NCBI RefSeq assembly: GCF_047663525.1
Contig: NC_092590.1
Location: 50,870,501-50,934,500 of the forward strand
Reading direction: 5' to 3'
DNA from: Anas platyrhynchos
Lineage: Eukaryota; Chordata; Aves; Anseriformes; Anatidae
DNA length: 64,000 nucleotides
Position numbers and translations under genes: made by a program. Under the pieces are notes generated by a model. It did no database searches. It was not told the origin of the DNA and saw only the letters and a program-made list of their open reading frames with translations. How positions within the stretch are numbered: position 1 is the first letter of the stretch; each line of letters opens with the position of its first letter. Positions 23,442 to 35,754 of this stretch are shown in pieces.

Positions 23442-23559
23442 CTATTTGAGAAAAACACAAGCAACTGGCAGGCCTGGGAGAGTTTGAAGCATCTAAAGTT
23501 TTAGACTTGGATAGAACCACCCTAACCCCTTATTTAGTGCTTGGGGCAGAGCCCAGAAG

Positions 23560-25410
23560 CATGGCAGCAGAGCTACACCAAGTCATCTCAGGAACGAAGG
23601 CAACACAAGCTGATTCCTGGAAAGGTCACCCATCAGCTCTGCTACAGCAGTAATTATGTTCAGATCATCATTAACGCTTGTCACTCACTAGTTAAGTCTT
23701 CAGAGGTGGTGGTTTGTTTTAGAGTTGGTTTTTTTTTTTCAGACATTAGAGACAAATATACTTACGGAAGTTCCTCCTCCTTTTTTCATGCTTCAGTTTC
23801 TACACTAGCCACTAGTTTCTTGGGCTTGCCTATGACCACATTCTTCACAGGAGGCCTCAGGAGGGTTCCTTTGCAGTGTTCTGAAGTGGTTTGCAATGGT
23901 CACTGCCAGAGATAGGGCTGGTCTGAGCTGATGGGCAGCATGACCTGGGACAGGACATGATAAATATTGTGCTCCCGTTTGCAATGCAGTATGCACAAAG
24001 ACTGCTTTTCCTTTTAATTTCTTGATAACTTATATACATATTTATTTATTTACCATTTATACACCATATGTTTACTGATTTAGAAGTTTGGGGTTGTTGT
24101 TTTTTTTTTTTTTTTTTGGAGTCTTTGTGCAACTTTTTTATGTAAGCTTCTTTCCTGTGCCTCCTCTTCCTCTTTGCTAAATGGCTAAAACAGTTTCCAG
24201 AGCCGAGTGCTCCATGCAGTGGTTTTCTGACTTCTGTTGAAAGAGCTGCTGCCAAATTTTATAAAGAATGTTCCCCGGGGCACAGGGGGGCGGGAAGTAT
24301 CCTTCATGGCCTCTGTTTTCTTCCCATATTGTTTAACAAACAAGCAAGCTGCCCCGCAGTCACTCTGACCCCTATTTAGACACATCCCTTTCAGGCAGCG
24401 ACACAAATGCACTAGGAAGGAAGTGCCGTCACGGCCCTTAGAAAAGATGGAGGGACATAAAGGCAAACATTGTGTAGCTAAACAAACAGGCTTGCTCTTC
24501 TCTGTCCCTCTCTTCTGCCCAGTTCTTACAGGAACCATTCCCAGGGGTTTGGGCACTCAAAACTCCAGTATTTCCCAGGTTTTGCAGCACTCGGTTCCCC
24601 ACCAGCTCCTGTTCCTACTGCTCTGCCACACATTCCCGAGTTAAACATGAATGAATAACCCCATTTATTAGCATAAATGGGAACCCAGCCCAGGCTCCAG
24701 GCTTAAGCCCGTCCCTCGGTCTGGTTTCCCAGGTGGACCTCCTGTCCTGCTGTGCCTCAGTTTCCCTACTTAGACTTATCCAGCTCTTCAAGGCATAAAA
24801 AAAAATACATTTTTTGCTTCAGTAATCATGAGTAAAAACTTCAGGTTTTACAAGAAATTGGAACAAAAATACCTAGAGGCCACGCTGAGAAGGTTGCCTT
24901 TGAGCTGCTTCTTGCCTATGCACAACTGCAAAGGATTTCTAAATCAAATTAATTTTGATAGACAAGAGATGAAACAGATGTGCTATTAACCCCATTGAGA
25001 AGCTCAAGCATAAAGGTAAAGGTTTGGGAGCTACAGATGCAACTATAATGTTTGAAAAACAACCTCAATATCACATGATAATCACAGGAACGAGTTGTGA
25101 CATGTCAGAGCCCACAAACCTCGTTTAAAAAATGCTTAAATGCACCAGTGTAAAGAAAGAAAATACAGTAATTCAGAAGATTATGAGGGTGTTTTTAAAA
25201 GTATTTCCCCATTTCTTTGGTAACTTCTATTCACAGTCGTCCCAGCTTGATGAAACCACAGGTGGATGTTTACCTCAAAGCAGTTATTGAGCCTGAAGGC
25301 AGCAGGTGGCAGCAGGAGGAGGGCCCAAGGCTGAGCCCCTTGGGCCTCTGTGGGTGCCCTCTGCCCATCTGGGCTGTCTCGGCATACCAACCCTCAGGGC
25401 TGCTTCCCAA
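23560..25410. other. Intergenic sequence, nothing firm
   Basis: Contains T runs near 23725 and 24101-24117 and mixed-composition DNA. Short ORFs on both strands are compatible with chance. Confidence 0.5.
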
Positions 25411-25419
25411 CAGCCAAAA

Positions 25420-25653
25420 GAAGGCAGGGGAGGTTTAGGTTGGAAAATAGGAGACATTTCTTCTCAGAAAGAGCAGTCAGGCACTGGAACAGGTTGCCCA
25501 GGGAGGTGGTGGAGTCACCGTCCCTGGGGGTGTTCAAGGAATGGTTGGGCCTGGTGCTTGGGGAGGTGGTCTAGTGGGTGACATTGGTGGTAGGGGGATG
25601 GTTGGACCAGATGATCTGGATGTCTTTCCCAACCATAATGATTCTGTGATGCT
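25420..25653 (+). mobile_element. CR1 LINE 3' fragment
   Basis: Reads aggcactggaacaggttgcc then cagggaggtggtggagtcac, then ggttggaccagatgatctgg, ending tgattctgtgatgct. These are the end of the CR1 reverse-transcriptase ORF and the 3' tail. The ORFs called on both strands here (for example 25515-26018 -) derive from this repeat and its GC-rich flank. Confidence 0.9.
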
Positions 25654-25654
25654 A

Positions 25655-27300
25655 AGGGAAACCCCACTGCCAACAAAGCCCTGGCCTGTCTGTAAGAGCG
25701 CAGTCCTGTTTGCAGTCTCCACTCAGGCCCTGCAGCCAGCCCAGCCCAGGTTTCTTGACTTTGTTTAAAACTTGCACAGGAGAGCAGCCCAAGCATTTGT
25801 GGAGGATTTGTCGAGAGCATTGCTCTGCCCTCGCTGTGCAGGAGAGCAGACAGAAAGCAGAGCAGAGTCTGGTCGTCATCAGGCACAGACAGCGATACGT
25901 GCACATCTGTGCCTGAGGAACCACCCATCACTGCTGATGGATGGCATCGCGTCCAGTGAGCTCCATAAAGAGATAAGGCCTGGTACGTTTTGGTTATCAG
26001 CTGTGCCCAGATTTGCACTGCTTAAAAAAAAAAAAAAAAAGAGGGGGGAAATAACATATTCAGGAATATCAGATTGATATTTTATACCTATTATCATGAT
26101 ATCCAGGGATCATAAGCTAAGATAAACTAAGATACATACTGTCTGAAGTTGTTTCAAGTCATGAAACAGAGAATAGGCTAATAGGCTACAGGACGATCAT
26201 TGTAAGGAAATGTTTTTTAGGGTGCTCCTCCTTTGGGCTCACCACTCTAAAAATACTATTTTTATTCTTTAACTGTTGATCTAGCATGGTTTATGTGATT
26301 TCAAGAGGTACAAGTCACAAACCACCAAAAACCCCCCAAAGCTTCCAAATCACACACACAAATAAATAAATAAATAAATTTCCAGTTCACCTCCGTAAAA
26401 CATTGCAGCTGCAGGCAGAAGGCTGAGCAGCAATGGCTCCTGAAATCACTTGCTGCCACAGCCCTGATGTTTTCTACATCGGCACTTTTTGTCCTTTTAG
26501 ATCCTGTGAGCTCTCTTTTTGGGACAGTTTCCTGCTGCTTGTGTGCTTTGCCTGTTTGTGATGATCCTTGCAGGGCCTGCACTGCAGCTGGTCCAGGCTC
26601 AGTCCTTGGTACCTCACCCTTCTCCTGCCCCTGCCCCAGAGTGATGCAAAACCTTCCACAGACACTCGCACAGCTCAGTCTAGGTGGCCTCGATTGCTTA
26701 TAGATTGGATCATGTTTAGAAGTACTTGGAGGTAAGGGGCCTGTCATCACCCTCTTGGAAAGCTCGAGTTCCCCACAGCCATCCTCTCCCCTGAAATGCA
26801 AGAGTTTCTGCTAAAGGGAGAATTACCCAGAAGTTTCCCTGGCTGGGACAAGAGAACTCGACCAGAACTTGATCAGAAATTATATATAAGCCTTGCTAGT
26901 TACTCTCAAGCACAGAGATCTAAGTTACTAAACAAGGCACCCAAAAGTTTAGGGTCATCTAAAAGTAATTGTCTCTTCTAAGATATAGTTTTGCCCCAAA
27001 GCAATAAAACCTTTAGTTTCTGGTATGTCCTATACCATGACTCAGCTGCTCTTGGTGAACTGGGACCCACTCAGGAAAAGAACTATTGTTCTCAGTTCAT
27101 TTATAAGGTTTTAAGAGAGTAAGTACACAGTGAGTGAACTACAACAGCACAGCATTTCTCTAGAGCTGCTTCCCACTGATACCGCGTGCCCAAGTGTTTC
27201 AGAAGTGCTTGAGAAAGCAAATGAGGCAGACTTACTTGACCACTTATCCTCTAAGGAGTCAGCCACTACACAACATGGTATTTCTGGGTCTGGCAAAAAT
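25655..27300. other. Intergenic sequence with simple repeats
   Basis: Includes an A run with flanking G run at about 26024-26047 and an (AAAT)n tract at 26361-26379 next to a short CA run. A 166-codon - strand ORF at 26301-26801 has no family features and poor support. Confidence 0.5.
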
Positions 27301-27303
27301 GAA

Positions 27304-27868
27304 TTAGGCATTAAGAAACATCTTTTTGTCTGACATTTCCCATGATATGGCTATGACGGGTGGAAAAGATTTACTTTCTTTCTCAGTAAACATGAACAAG
27401 CCTGGACCTACAGCTTCATGGATGGAGATAATCTTTCTTTTGGCACTGGCATGGACTGTCCATATTGTCTCATCCTCTGTTTTTGGTAGTGACCCATCAG
27501 TTTCCTCAAGGTCATGCAGTGACTTCAGAAGAACAGTGACAGTACTGATCCCTTCCTGAGGCGTTTCAACAGCTGAACTTAACATGGTCCTGTGTATGTA
27601 CTAATAATGCTGCACCTAAGGATTCAATCCCAGTGCCTTTAAAATGAGGGGAAAAACACATGATAGGACATTTAGCACCAGCAACTCTCCTCTGAGTATT
27701 CTGCAAGAGCTGACCCCACATTAAACTTACCTTGTTCTCTGCCAGAACATCATAGCCATTTCTAACTTCCTTTAATCGAACGGATACTACACACCCAGAT
27801 GGCACATTTTGCACCGCTCTCCTGCTCTCTTCCAACATAGAAGTCATATCAGCAAGTTGGGCAGGTGC
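27304..27868 (-). pseudogene. Unidentified exon-like or degraded coding block
   Basis: Two protein-like - strand frames lie end to end. The first reads [20 protein letters not shown] then [23 protein letters not shown] and meets AAG|GTAAGT at 27731. The second (27585 down to 27304) reads ETPQEGISTVTVLLKSLHDL and EETDGSLPKTEDETIWTVHA, ending at a TAA. They are in different frames, so the block is either two exons whose junction I cannot resolve, a frameshifted retrocopy, or chance. I do not recognise the family. A CR1 inserted just upstream (from about 27895) may have cut it. The + strand also has an open frame at 27130-27333, so even the sense strand is uncertain. Confidence 0.3.
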
Positions 27869-27894
27869 CTGCCTTCAGCTAAAAACCAGTCTAC

Positions 27895-28456
27895 CATTCC
27901 CGCTCTACTCTGCGCTGGTGCGGCCTCACCTTGAGTACTGTGTGCAGTTCTGGGCACCACAGTATAAAAAGGACATGAAACTGTTGGAGAGTGTCCAGAG
28001 GAGGGCTACGAAGATGGTGAAAGGCCTGGAGGGGAAGACGTACGAGGAACGGCTGAGGGCACTGGGCCTGTTCAGCCTGGAGAAGAGGAGGCTGAGGGGA
28101 GACCTCATCGCAGTCTACAACTTCCTCGTAAGGGGGTGTCGAGAGGCAGGAGACTTTTTCTCCATTAACACTAGCGACAGGACCCGCGGGAACGGGGTTA
28201 AGCTGAGGCAGGGGAAGTTTAGGCTTGACATCAGGAGGAAGTTCTTCACAGAGAGAGTGGTTGCACACTGGAACAGGCTCCCCAGGGAAGTGGTCACTGC
28301 ACCGAGCCTGACTGAATTTAAGAAGAGATTGGACTGTGCACTTAGTCACATGGTCTGAACTTGGGTAGACCTGTGCGGTGTCAAGAGTTGGACTTGATGA
28401 TCCTTAAGGATCCCTTCCAACTCAGGATATTCTATGATTCTATGATTCTATGATTA
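27895..28456 (+). mobile_element. CR1 LINE, 5'-truncated, with open RT 3' end
   Basis: A 5'-truncated CR1 retrotransposon. From 27918 to 28358 a 146-codon frame is uninterrupted and reads [20 protein letters not shown], then [20 protein letters not shown] and [20 protein letters not shown], the C-terminal end of CR1 ORF2. The 3' tail gatccttaaggatcccttcc is followed by three copies of an ATTCTATG unit at about 28431-28455. The unbroken frame suggests a relatively recent copy. It is not autonomous because most of ORF2 and all of ORF1 are missing. Confidence 0.95.
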
Positions 28457-28459
28457 CCA

Positions 28460-31400
28460 GAGCCTTCCTCCTGCTTTGCGATGGCAAGGGGGATGCAGAT
28501 AATCAGGGGCAGCTTTATCTGGATTTGGCTGAGAAGATTTATTATATAAAACCAGACGCATTCAGTGACAAAGGAGCATACTGCTACATCATCTCCTACC
28601 TTCCCCGCAGCTCCCAGGTGACACTTTGCCCCCAGGGGCTAGCTGTCCCCTGGCTGTCAGCTCTGGGACAGCTGCAGGCTCTCTGAGGAGGACAGAGTAA
28701 CGACGGATGAAGCTGTTCATTAAAGATATCCCAAACTCTTCCTTGGTCATTTTTCCTCATTACTGCTCCACAGAGGGTAAGAAATATACCCCCTTGAGAG
28801 AGTCACATGCAACACCTATAAATTAATCCCAGTCCAGATAAAACCACTGAGCTAGCTCAGAGGGTATTTATAGCTGAGACATGGCTTCCTCGGGGGATTA
28901 CAGACACCAAATCAGTGCAGTTGTTCCAAAAAATCAGAGAAAAGCTGCTTCTTTCTCTTTCCCCTCAAGTATAGCGAGCTCCTTTCACCACAGAATTGCA
29001 AGTATGAAATTCTGTGTCAAATGCAACCGGCTGGCTGAAATAACTTCTTGTTTGTGTAGCTGTGAGGCTATGTCCAGAAACCCTGATGATCACTAACGAT
29101 ACAGGCATATTCACATGATAAAAATGCAGTGTCATTAATAACTTGTGCTGGCATGCCCTCACCATCACCAGGGCTTCACATAAATATATAACTCACTCTA
29201 TAGATTTGTTTCAGAGCCCTTTTCTATCTGAGTATGGCTCCAGGCAGATCATTGTCTGTACAGACGCAGTAATTAAGGATTGGTAATTCTGTCCTGTGGC
29301 CAATATTCCCTACAGGAAGAGGCATGGGATGGGTTTTCAGCCACTTGGCATTTCAGAGCTCACTGGAAGCTACTAGAAAGCTGTCGAAAGAGAAGAGCCA
29401 GCAAGCATTCCCATCTCAGCATCTCCACAGGAGAAAGTGGTTGCCCTGAAGACCTCTATAGGAAACAGTTTTATTTACACAGCTCCACAGAGGCAAATGG
29501 AAATGTGCAGCTCCCATCTGCTGAACCGGGGCTGAACGGTGGGAGCCAACACTTCCCTCATGCCTCCTTCTCAAACAAGTATGTTGCTGCTCCGTTTCTT
29601 GGGAACGAGCTGGATACACACAGGAAAACAAAGGAGGGTTCTCTAGTCTCTGAGGTACGTGTCATAGAAATAGCAGATAAATAAAACTTCATAAATAAAA
29701 ATATCTTTCTGGAATGATTTCACAGAGGTGAAAATTTGAACAGTGAAACAACAGTGACTGCCATAGATCCCAAGTTTTATTCCCATATATAAGAGCCAAG
29801 ATTTTTGTCAGCTGCGAAGAAATCGGGGATGTTTGTGAACAGCAGGAGGAGAGCACAGCCTCAGAGCAGCACAGATTCCAGCACCAAAGACATCACTCTT
29901 AAGTAGACTTACTATTTTAATCACTTACTTACAACTTTAACACAATCAGCTAGTTTTGTTGAGTTTGGGTTCCTGTAGGTTTATTAAAGGCAAAGCCACA
30001 CACGGCAGCGTAGGCATGGAGTCCCCTGTGGGTGCTCCTGGCTCATCCTGAGAGCATCAGCCACTTCCTCCAGCCCCGCAGTACCACAAAGAAATACCTC
30101 TCTATAAATAATCTCTAAGAACTTTTTGACTGAAAAAATCTGTAAGGGTTTGGTTTGAAACACATCAGACTAAAGAACAAAAGCATAAGGCTTGAGGGAG
30201 GGGTAGGCAAGAGCTACTCAGCTTAGGTAAGTAACTAAATAACTGGGGGACAGAGGGAAAGGCAGTAGAAAAAAAAAAAAAAAAAAAGAAGAAAAAGAAA
30301 AAAAAAATTAGTGTCTCCTCCCTTTGGAAATCACTTTCTGGTTTATGCTGCTGCACCCTTCCTAGACTCTCAGACCTCTCCCAAGAACATTTCCATGCCT
30401 TGCGCTGTCTCGAAGGGTGCTCTCTTCCCTTTAATGCAGTGGCAGTTCAAAGGCTTGATGCTTTGAGGTCCCTTGAAAATTGCTGGAGTTTGCTTTCCAT
30501 TGCAACAAGCAGTAGCTGAGGCATCCTCCCCATGAAGAGGTCAGATCCTGCTGCTGCTGGCTCAGGACTGACACTAAATTACAAAATGGAGGTTCTGCAG
30601 ACCACACCAGCCTGCCTCTGCTCTTCCTCCCCGCTTTCTGGTTTCCCAGAACTGCTTGCTCATGGATGGGCTGTGCGAGGCTTGGAGTTTGTGGGGTTTC
30701 TCTTGACTGCTGCTAAATGGAAAATGTAAAACAAATAAGAAAACACAGAGGCACAAGTAAAATAAAAAATAATCTCTTCAGTCGCAGTCTTTCAAAATAC
30801 TTTTGGTTGGTGGCTCACAAAAATAACTATTTTTGGAGCACTTCTACATCTGCATTTTGCTCTCAGTTTTCGTCTGCACAGACCTTACTTACCCAAAGAA
30901 ATAGATTGACTGACACCTAGTGGAAAACAAGCTTTATTTTCTCTTATTCTGCTGAGTGGAACATTTTAGGCAGTATTTAAATTGACTCAGTTTATATTAC
31001 TATTATTGTAGAAAACAATAACATTACCACCTGCATTTTACCTTTATTTTATGAGCGTATACAGATATTCAATATAATCACAGGCAGGACAATCAACAAC
31101 AATTCATTTAAAACACAGACACTTTGGTTAATGAATGAGCCTGGTATGAGACCACAGCACAACCCATCCTTGTACTGAGCACACACACACACCAGTAACA
31201 CATAGCTCTGAGAGCCCCTGAAGTGCCAACCAATAAACATAAATTTATTCTCAAAACTGTCAGCCTTCTGGAGTTGTTGCTTCTACTAAAACAGAATTAT
31301 TGATTCCCTTGTTAATGTTTTATGCATAAACATTTAAGAAACTGAAGATATTTTTTCTCTAAATTTCTATTTTTAACGGACTTAGAGAAGTTCATCTTAT

Positions 31401-33600
31401 GGTATCATTTACCCCAACTAATGATAAGAATGTGAAGCTGATTCTGCCTTGTCGTTCGGATTTGTACATGCTTCAGACTCTTGTCTCAGTGGTCGCCTAA
31501 TGCTCAGCATCTGTGAAGGGATTTTGCAACACAAAACAAATGCCAAACATAGCTTAGCTGACTGCAGCGTTCCCACAGCCTGATGTAGGTAGCATCACCC
31601 ATATGTGCTTGTGACTAATAGATTTGATTGGTGCAATGCTGTGCTTTGCAGGCCTTGCTGAGAAACCTCTTTACAAGGTCCAGCTGGAGGAGAATTAAAC
31701 AGTGGGGATTCTCTTGCGGACAAAATCTCGAAATATAATTCCGTGGCACTGAGAGGCTTTGGTTCAAGCTTCCCTAGAACAGCACGTCCATTCTTCTAGC
31801 GCCTCTGCCCACAATTTCTGAAGTCATCTAAACTGCCAGATCCTGACCCAGAAAGTCCATGTTCCTGTGAGCTGGTCCCTCTGTCTCAGCCAAGTAGGAC
31901 ATGTGCATTTAGAGGTAATCTTACATGTCATTTCTGGAGAAGACTCGGTCTTACAGTGACTAATGGAAAGTACAACCTGGTACTACCAACAGTGTCATTC
32001 ACCCCCAAGTCCCAAAGGTTTGAATATTATCTTTGATGCAATGATCTAGAGGAAACCGACAGACAAAAACACAATGATTGATCTGAATAGCCAGATCTTA
32101 ATATATAACTAGGGCCTGAGACCTGATTTACAAGCCAAGCCTGCTAAAGGCAGTGCTACCCAAAAGGTAATTTTCCTACCAAAAATCCCAGACTAATTTC
32201 CCCATAAAAGCTTCTGCTCTCCAGCCACAGTGATGTAGATCTTACTTCTAATTTTACCTTTCAAAATAATTAAGTAGACATGTTACATTATAAAATCAGT
32301 CTTCATATTCTCATTCCAGTTTGCCAAGTACAATTTTAATAAATTCAAAGAGCTGTATTGAGTCACATATTAAAAAAATTAATAGTTGCTTAAAAGAGCA
32401 TTAAACTCTTCTGAGTATTTATGTTCCTACAAGGAGAAGAAAGGACTTCAGATCACAGCTGTAGATCCTGTGTTTGCATTCTGTCTTTCATAATACTTAG
32501 CTACTTTCAAGTTGGCCTCTAACTGGATATGGGAAAGTCATCTTTTTCTGCAGGGTTTTGGGATTTTTTTCAGTTTGGCTCAGTTACGACCTCTGATTTT
32601 CCTCTGTCCCTAGTTTTGGTCTCTGGGAACAGCAGAAACCACTAAATGTTTTTGATTATCCACTTAATCCCCTCAGGCGGTGTAGTGTCTTTAGTCTAGA
32701 CTTTAGTGAAACGACATTTATTTGTTGAGCTTCTAGTTCTCAATTAAAAAATAAAAAATAAAATCTTGAGAAACTTCCTGTGGTTCCTTGTACAGACTCT
32801 TGGCCGGTTCATACAAGAAAAACACTGCCTGATATTTCATATTCATACTTTTATTCCTCTCAATACTTTTCAAAAACTAGTTCTATTTCTTTTTTGTTTT
32901 TTTTTTTTTTTCTTAATTGTGACATTCTCCAGCACTGTTAGGAATATTCCTCGCTGTTGCTTTGCCATCTTCTCTCTCTCTTCCATTTCTGAATCCTTCC
33001 GACTTACTCATTCAGACCTTTGCACTTGTTCTGAAGGGAAGCTGGCACACAAACGCAGGAGACTGCTCTGATGTTGTTAGCAATGACCTTGGCTTCAGCA
33101 GAAAAATGTTACAGCATACACTCTCCGTGCACACCCAGCCAGTGCAGGGAAGGCTGGTTTTGGTATATGCAAACTGATGGGAGCAAACCAGCTGCCACTT
33201 ACTCCAGACTGTGTGCTGGTATTTCACTCAATGTTACCTTTCTCTACCACTTGTATTTAGGGAAAACAAACAAACAACAACAACAAAAAACAGGTCTGTA
33301 GAGATGAGAGGCTACAGCAATGATTTTCATACTGTGAATGCAAGCTAACCAATGTGCTCTTTGGTGAGCTGACATCTCAGAGAAGCACAGACTATCGAAT
33401 ATCCCTTGGCAAGGATGTGTTTCAGTTATGGACCATGCCAATAGCTGATCATCATCATTCATTCCTCAGGAAATGAGAAGGGGACCATGAGTGTTTCACA
33501 GCTGAGCCATTCACCAAGAGCAACATCTCTCTAGCTGTGCCTGGTGGGCCGAGGCTAGCAGATGCCATTGTTTTCTTGTTTGTTTCTTTGTTTTTCCACT
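28460..33600. other. Intergenic sequence
   Basis: Mostly AT-rich unique sequence. An A-rich tract lies at about 30270-30307, a short (CA)n near 31180 and a T run near 32900. No gene or repeat family supported. The 134-codon ORF at 29280-29684 has no recognisable features. Confidence 0.5.
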
Positions 33601-33603
33601 CAG

Positions 33604-33753
33604 GTTGGAAAGAAGTCTGAAGTATCCTGGACTGGTGGACAGCCCAGCTCAAGCACACCGGGGCTGCTGGGCAGGGACACCAGCAGACTCTTCGAGTCTG
33701 TCCCAGAGCTCCTGAAATGTCCCCTGTCAGCCATCTGCATAGCGTTTGGGAAG
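33604..33753 (+). other. Exon-like segment, unidentified
   Basis: A very strong acceptor (a T-rich tract of over 30 bases ending ccactcag) precedes 150 bases that are open in one frame, VGKKSEVSWTGGQPSSSTPG to CPLSAICIAFGK, followed by AAG|GTGTGT. The phase is 0-0 (50 codons). No family recognised; composition is GC-richer than the flanks. Could be an exon of an unannotated transcript or chance. Confidence 0.25.
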
Positions 33754-33759
33754 GTGTGT

Positions 33760-35125
33760 GCCTCTCCCCCTTGCTTGGCCCTCCTTCCATCCCATGATTT
33801 CATGTAGGCATCCTGTAGCCTGTTCTACATAGTGAACGACCCAAGTGCACAGAGACACAGCCTCCCCATACAACTACTCCATCCGACAGCGGTCTGTAAT
33901 CATCTCTGAAATCTTCACATTTATTATCATCAAGTGGCTATTGCTGCACATGACTTTTTCTTTATTTCAAACTGCATTGTAGGAATGCTAAAGCTGTTTA
34001 TATAACCACTGTATTAAATCTCTTTTTGGTATTTATCCACTTAAATGTGTTTTTTGATGGTCTGTCTCCAGTGAGCTCTCATTTATGCTTCTTTACTCTC
34101 AATAAGCCAGAGCCTAATATGTTACCACAGAGACATGATCCGGCACAGACTGAAGTGCTCATGTGAGTAACCTGCTCAGAGACACTAATGGTTTGTTTAA
34201 TATTTCATAGACACGTCAATTATAAATTCAGCTCATATTTGGAAGGCTTCTCTGCACACCACTAAATCACTTCATGCTTCCTGTAAACTGTCTGAACTGA
34301 AAGGCAAAGGTGAATCTGAGGACATACAAGGTTGCATACAGACATTTCCATACATAGGCCCAAAAAAAAATTAAAAAAAAAAAAAACAACAAACACTATC
34401 TGTTTTCCCCGATTTTGAGTAGAGGGGAAACACTACTTTGCCCTCCAGATTGTTCATAATTAACTGTCAGTCTATGATAAGGAAACGCGAGTAGTGATGG
34501 GTCAGTTTGTTCTCAGTAATTCTGACATGTAGCACACAGTCTCTTATATAAAGACACAGAAAGAGACACAGAAAAGAACACCCAAAAGGCTCCCCTGGAT
34601 GACTCTTATTTTTATCTTGTGGAAGAGGAAACACCAGTTTTCAGTCTGACTGTGCACACAGAGATGTCTCTGTTAGCACACTGATATGGCAGAGATATTT
34701 TTAGCCAGATCATCTGCTTGTTTATGTCCCCCTTCTTTATCTCTTTTATTCATGAAGACTTCAAAATGCCTGGAGTCATAGGCTCCGATATTCCAGGGAA
34801 ATTAATTTTAGATGCTGTACAAAGAGCAGAAAGCAGTTTATATTCTGCAGGAGTCAACGTACCTTGTCACAACAGAAGAGGGCAACCTTATACCATCTCA
34901 CAGCTCCCACGGTCGGGGTCCCATCCACACACCCGTCCTCAAAGCAGAGTATTGCTCCCGGTCAACCACGACACACGGGGTGAAGAACTTAGATCCAAGA
35001 ATCTTTTCAAAGACAGGAGCACCACTCATAATATCCATATTTTCTTTCCTTCTCCCACATTTCTGCTTCTGTTAGGACATGATCACAAGTGCTGAAGCTC
35101 CTCCTGCTCATTTTTTTTATTACTT
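33760..35125. other. Intergenic sequence
   Basis: No gene supported. An A-rich stretch lies at about 34362-34400. A 125-codon ORF at 34718-35095 shows no recognisable domain. Confidence 0.5.
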
Positions 35126-35130
35126 TTTAA

Positions 35131-35205
35131 TAGAATCATAAAATCATAGGATGGTTTAGGGTGGAAGGGACCTTAAAGATCATCTAGTTCCAACCTCCCT
35201 GCCAT
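35131..35205 (-). mobile_element. CR1 LINE 3'-end fragment
   Basis: The + strand reads aatcataggatggtttaggg then tggaagggaccttaaagatc and atctagttccaacctccctg, the reverse complement of a CR1 3' tail. Confidence 0.85.
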
Positions 35206-35650
35206 GTTTGGTTTGTTTGCTTGTTTAAACAGATTATTTGGATTCTATTTTAGATAATATCTATATAATCTACAGGGGTAGGTGATAGGTTTAAGAGTCA
35301 GGAACCAGGCTGAGCACTGGGAGAAGCAGCAGGTGCAGGTGCTGCAGGCTTGCCTAGAATCAACACTGAAGATGTAGGCATAACCTAAAGAGCTCAGAAG
35401 GTACCCAAACAAAGACAATGATGGATAAATTACAGCTGACAGGAGAAAAGGGTGAAGAGGGAATTATGTGTAGATGATACCATCATTTGTTGCGCTATTG
35501 GAGATGTAAATTGTCCTCAATCCTGTAAATTAGTCCCTGTAATAAGGTTTGCTATAGCACTTTGAGGCATTAAGGAGTCATCTTTTCATTTTTGTCTTCA
35601 GCTGTCAGAGACAGAAGTATGAGAACACCCTGAAAGTGTCATCATATATG

Positions 35651-35730
35651 GAGATTTAAGGGTAAAAATGGTTTAAGGGTAAGGATTTAAGGATTAAGGT
35701 TTAAGGGTAATGATTTAAGGGTAAGGATAC
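35651..35730 (+). repeat. Degenerate TTTAAGGGTAAGGA tandem repeat
   Basis: About six imperfect copies of a 7-14 base unit based on TTTAAGGGTAAGGA. The variation is mostly in unit length. It runs directly into a hairpin (next entry). Confidence 0.85.
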
Positions 35731-35749
35731 CACATATTTGTGGTATCCT
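35724..35749. repeat. 11-bp perfect inverted repeat (hairpin, 4-base loop)
   Basis: AGGATACCACA at 35724-35734 is the exact reverse complement of TGTGGTATCCT at 35739-35749, separated by TATT. The left arm begins inside the last unit of the neighbouring tandem array. Confidence 0.9.
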
Positions 35750-35754
35750 GAGAT

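Noticed and set aside
24748..24772. MIR-like tgcctcagtttccctac segment, and a similar ggaatggggataacata near 54808
   Set aside because: Only about 17-25 bases resemble the MIR core each time. Too short to call without a repeat search.
26301..26801. 166-codon - strand ORF
   Set aside because: No domain, no splice context, low-complexity hydrophobic end over an AAAT microsatellite, and an overlapping + strand ORF. Consistent with chance.
29280..29684. 134-codon + strand ORF
   Set aside because: No family features, no splice signals around it and no conservation evidence available from sequence alone.
34718..35095. 125-codon + strand ORF beside a CR1 fragment
   Set aside because: Two overlapping frames are open at once, composition is unremarkable and no domain is recognised.
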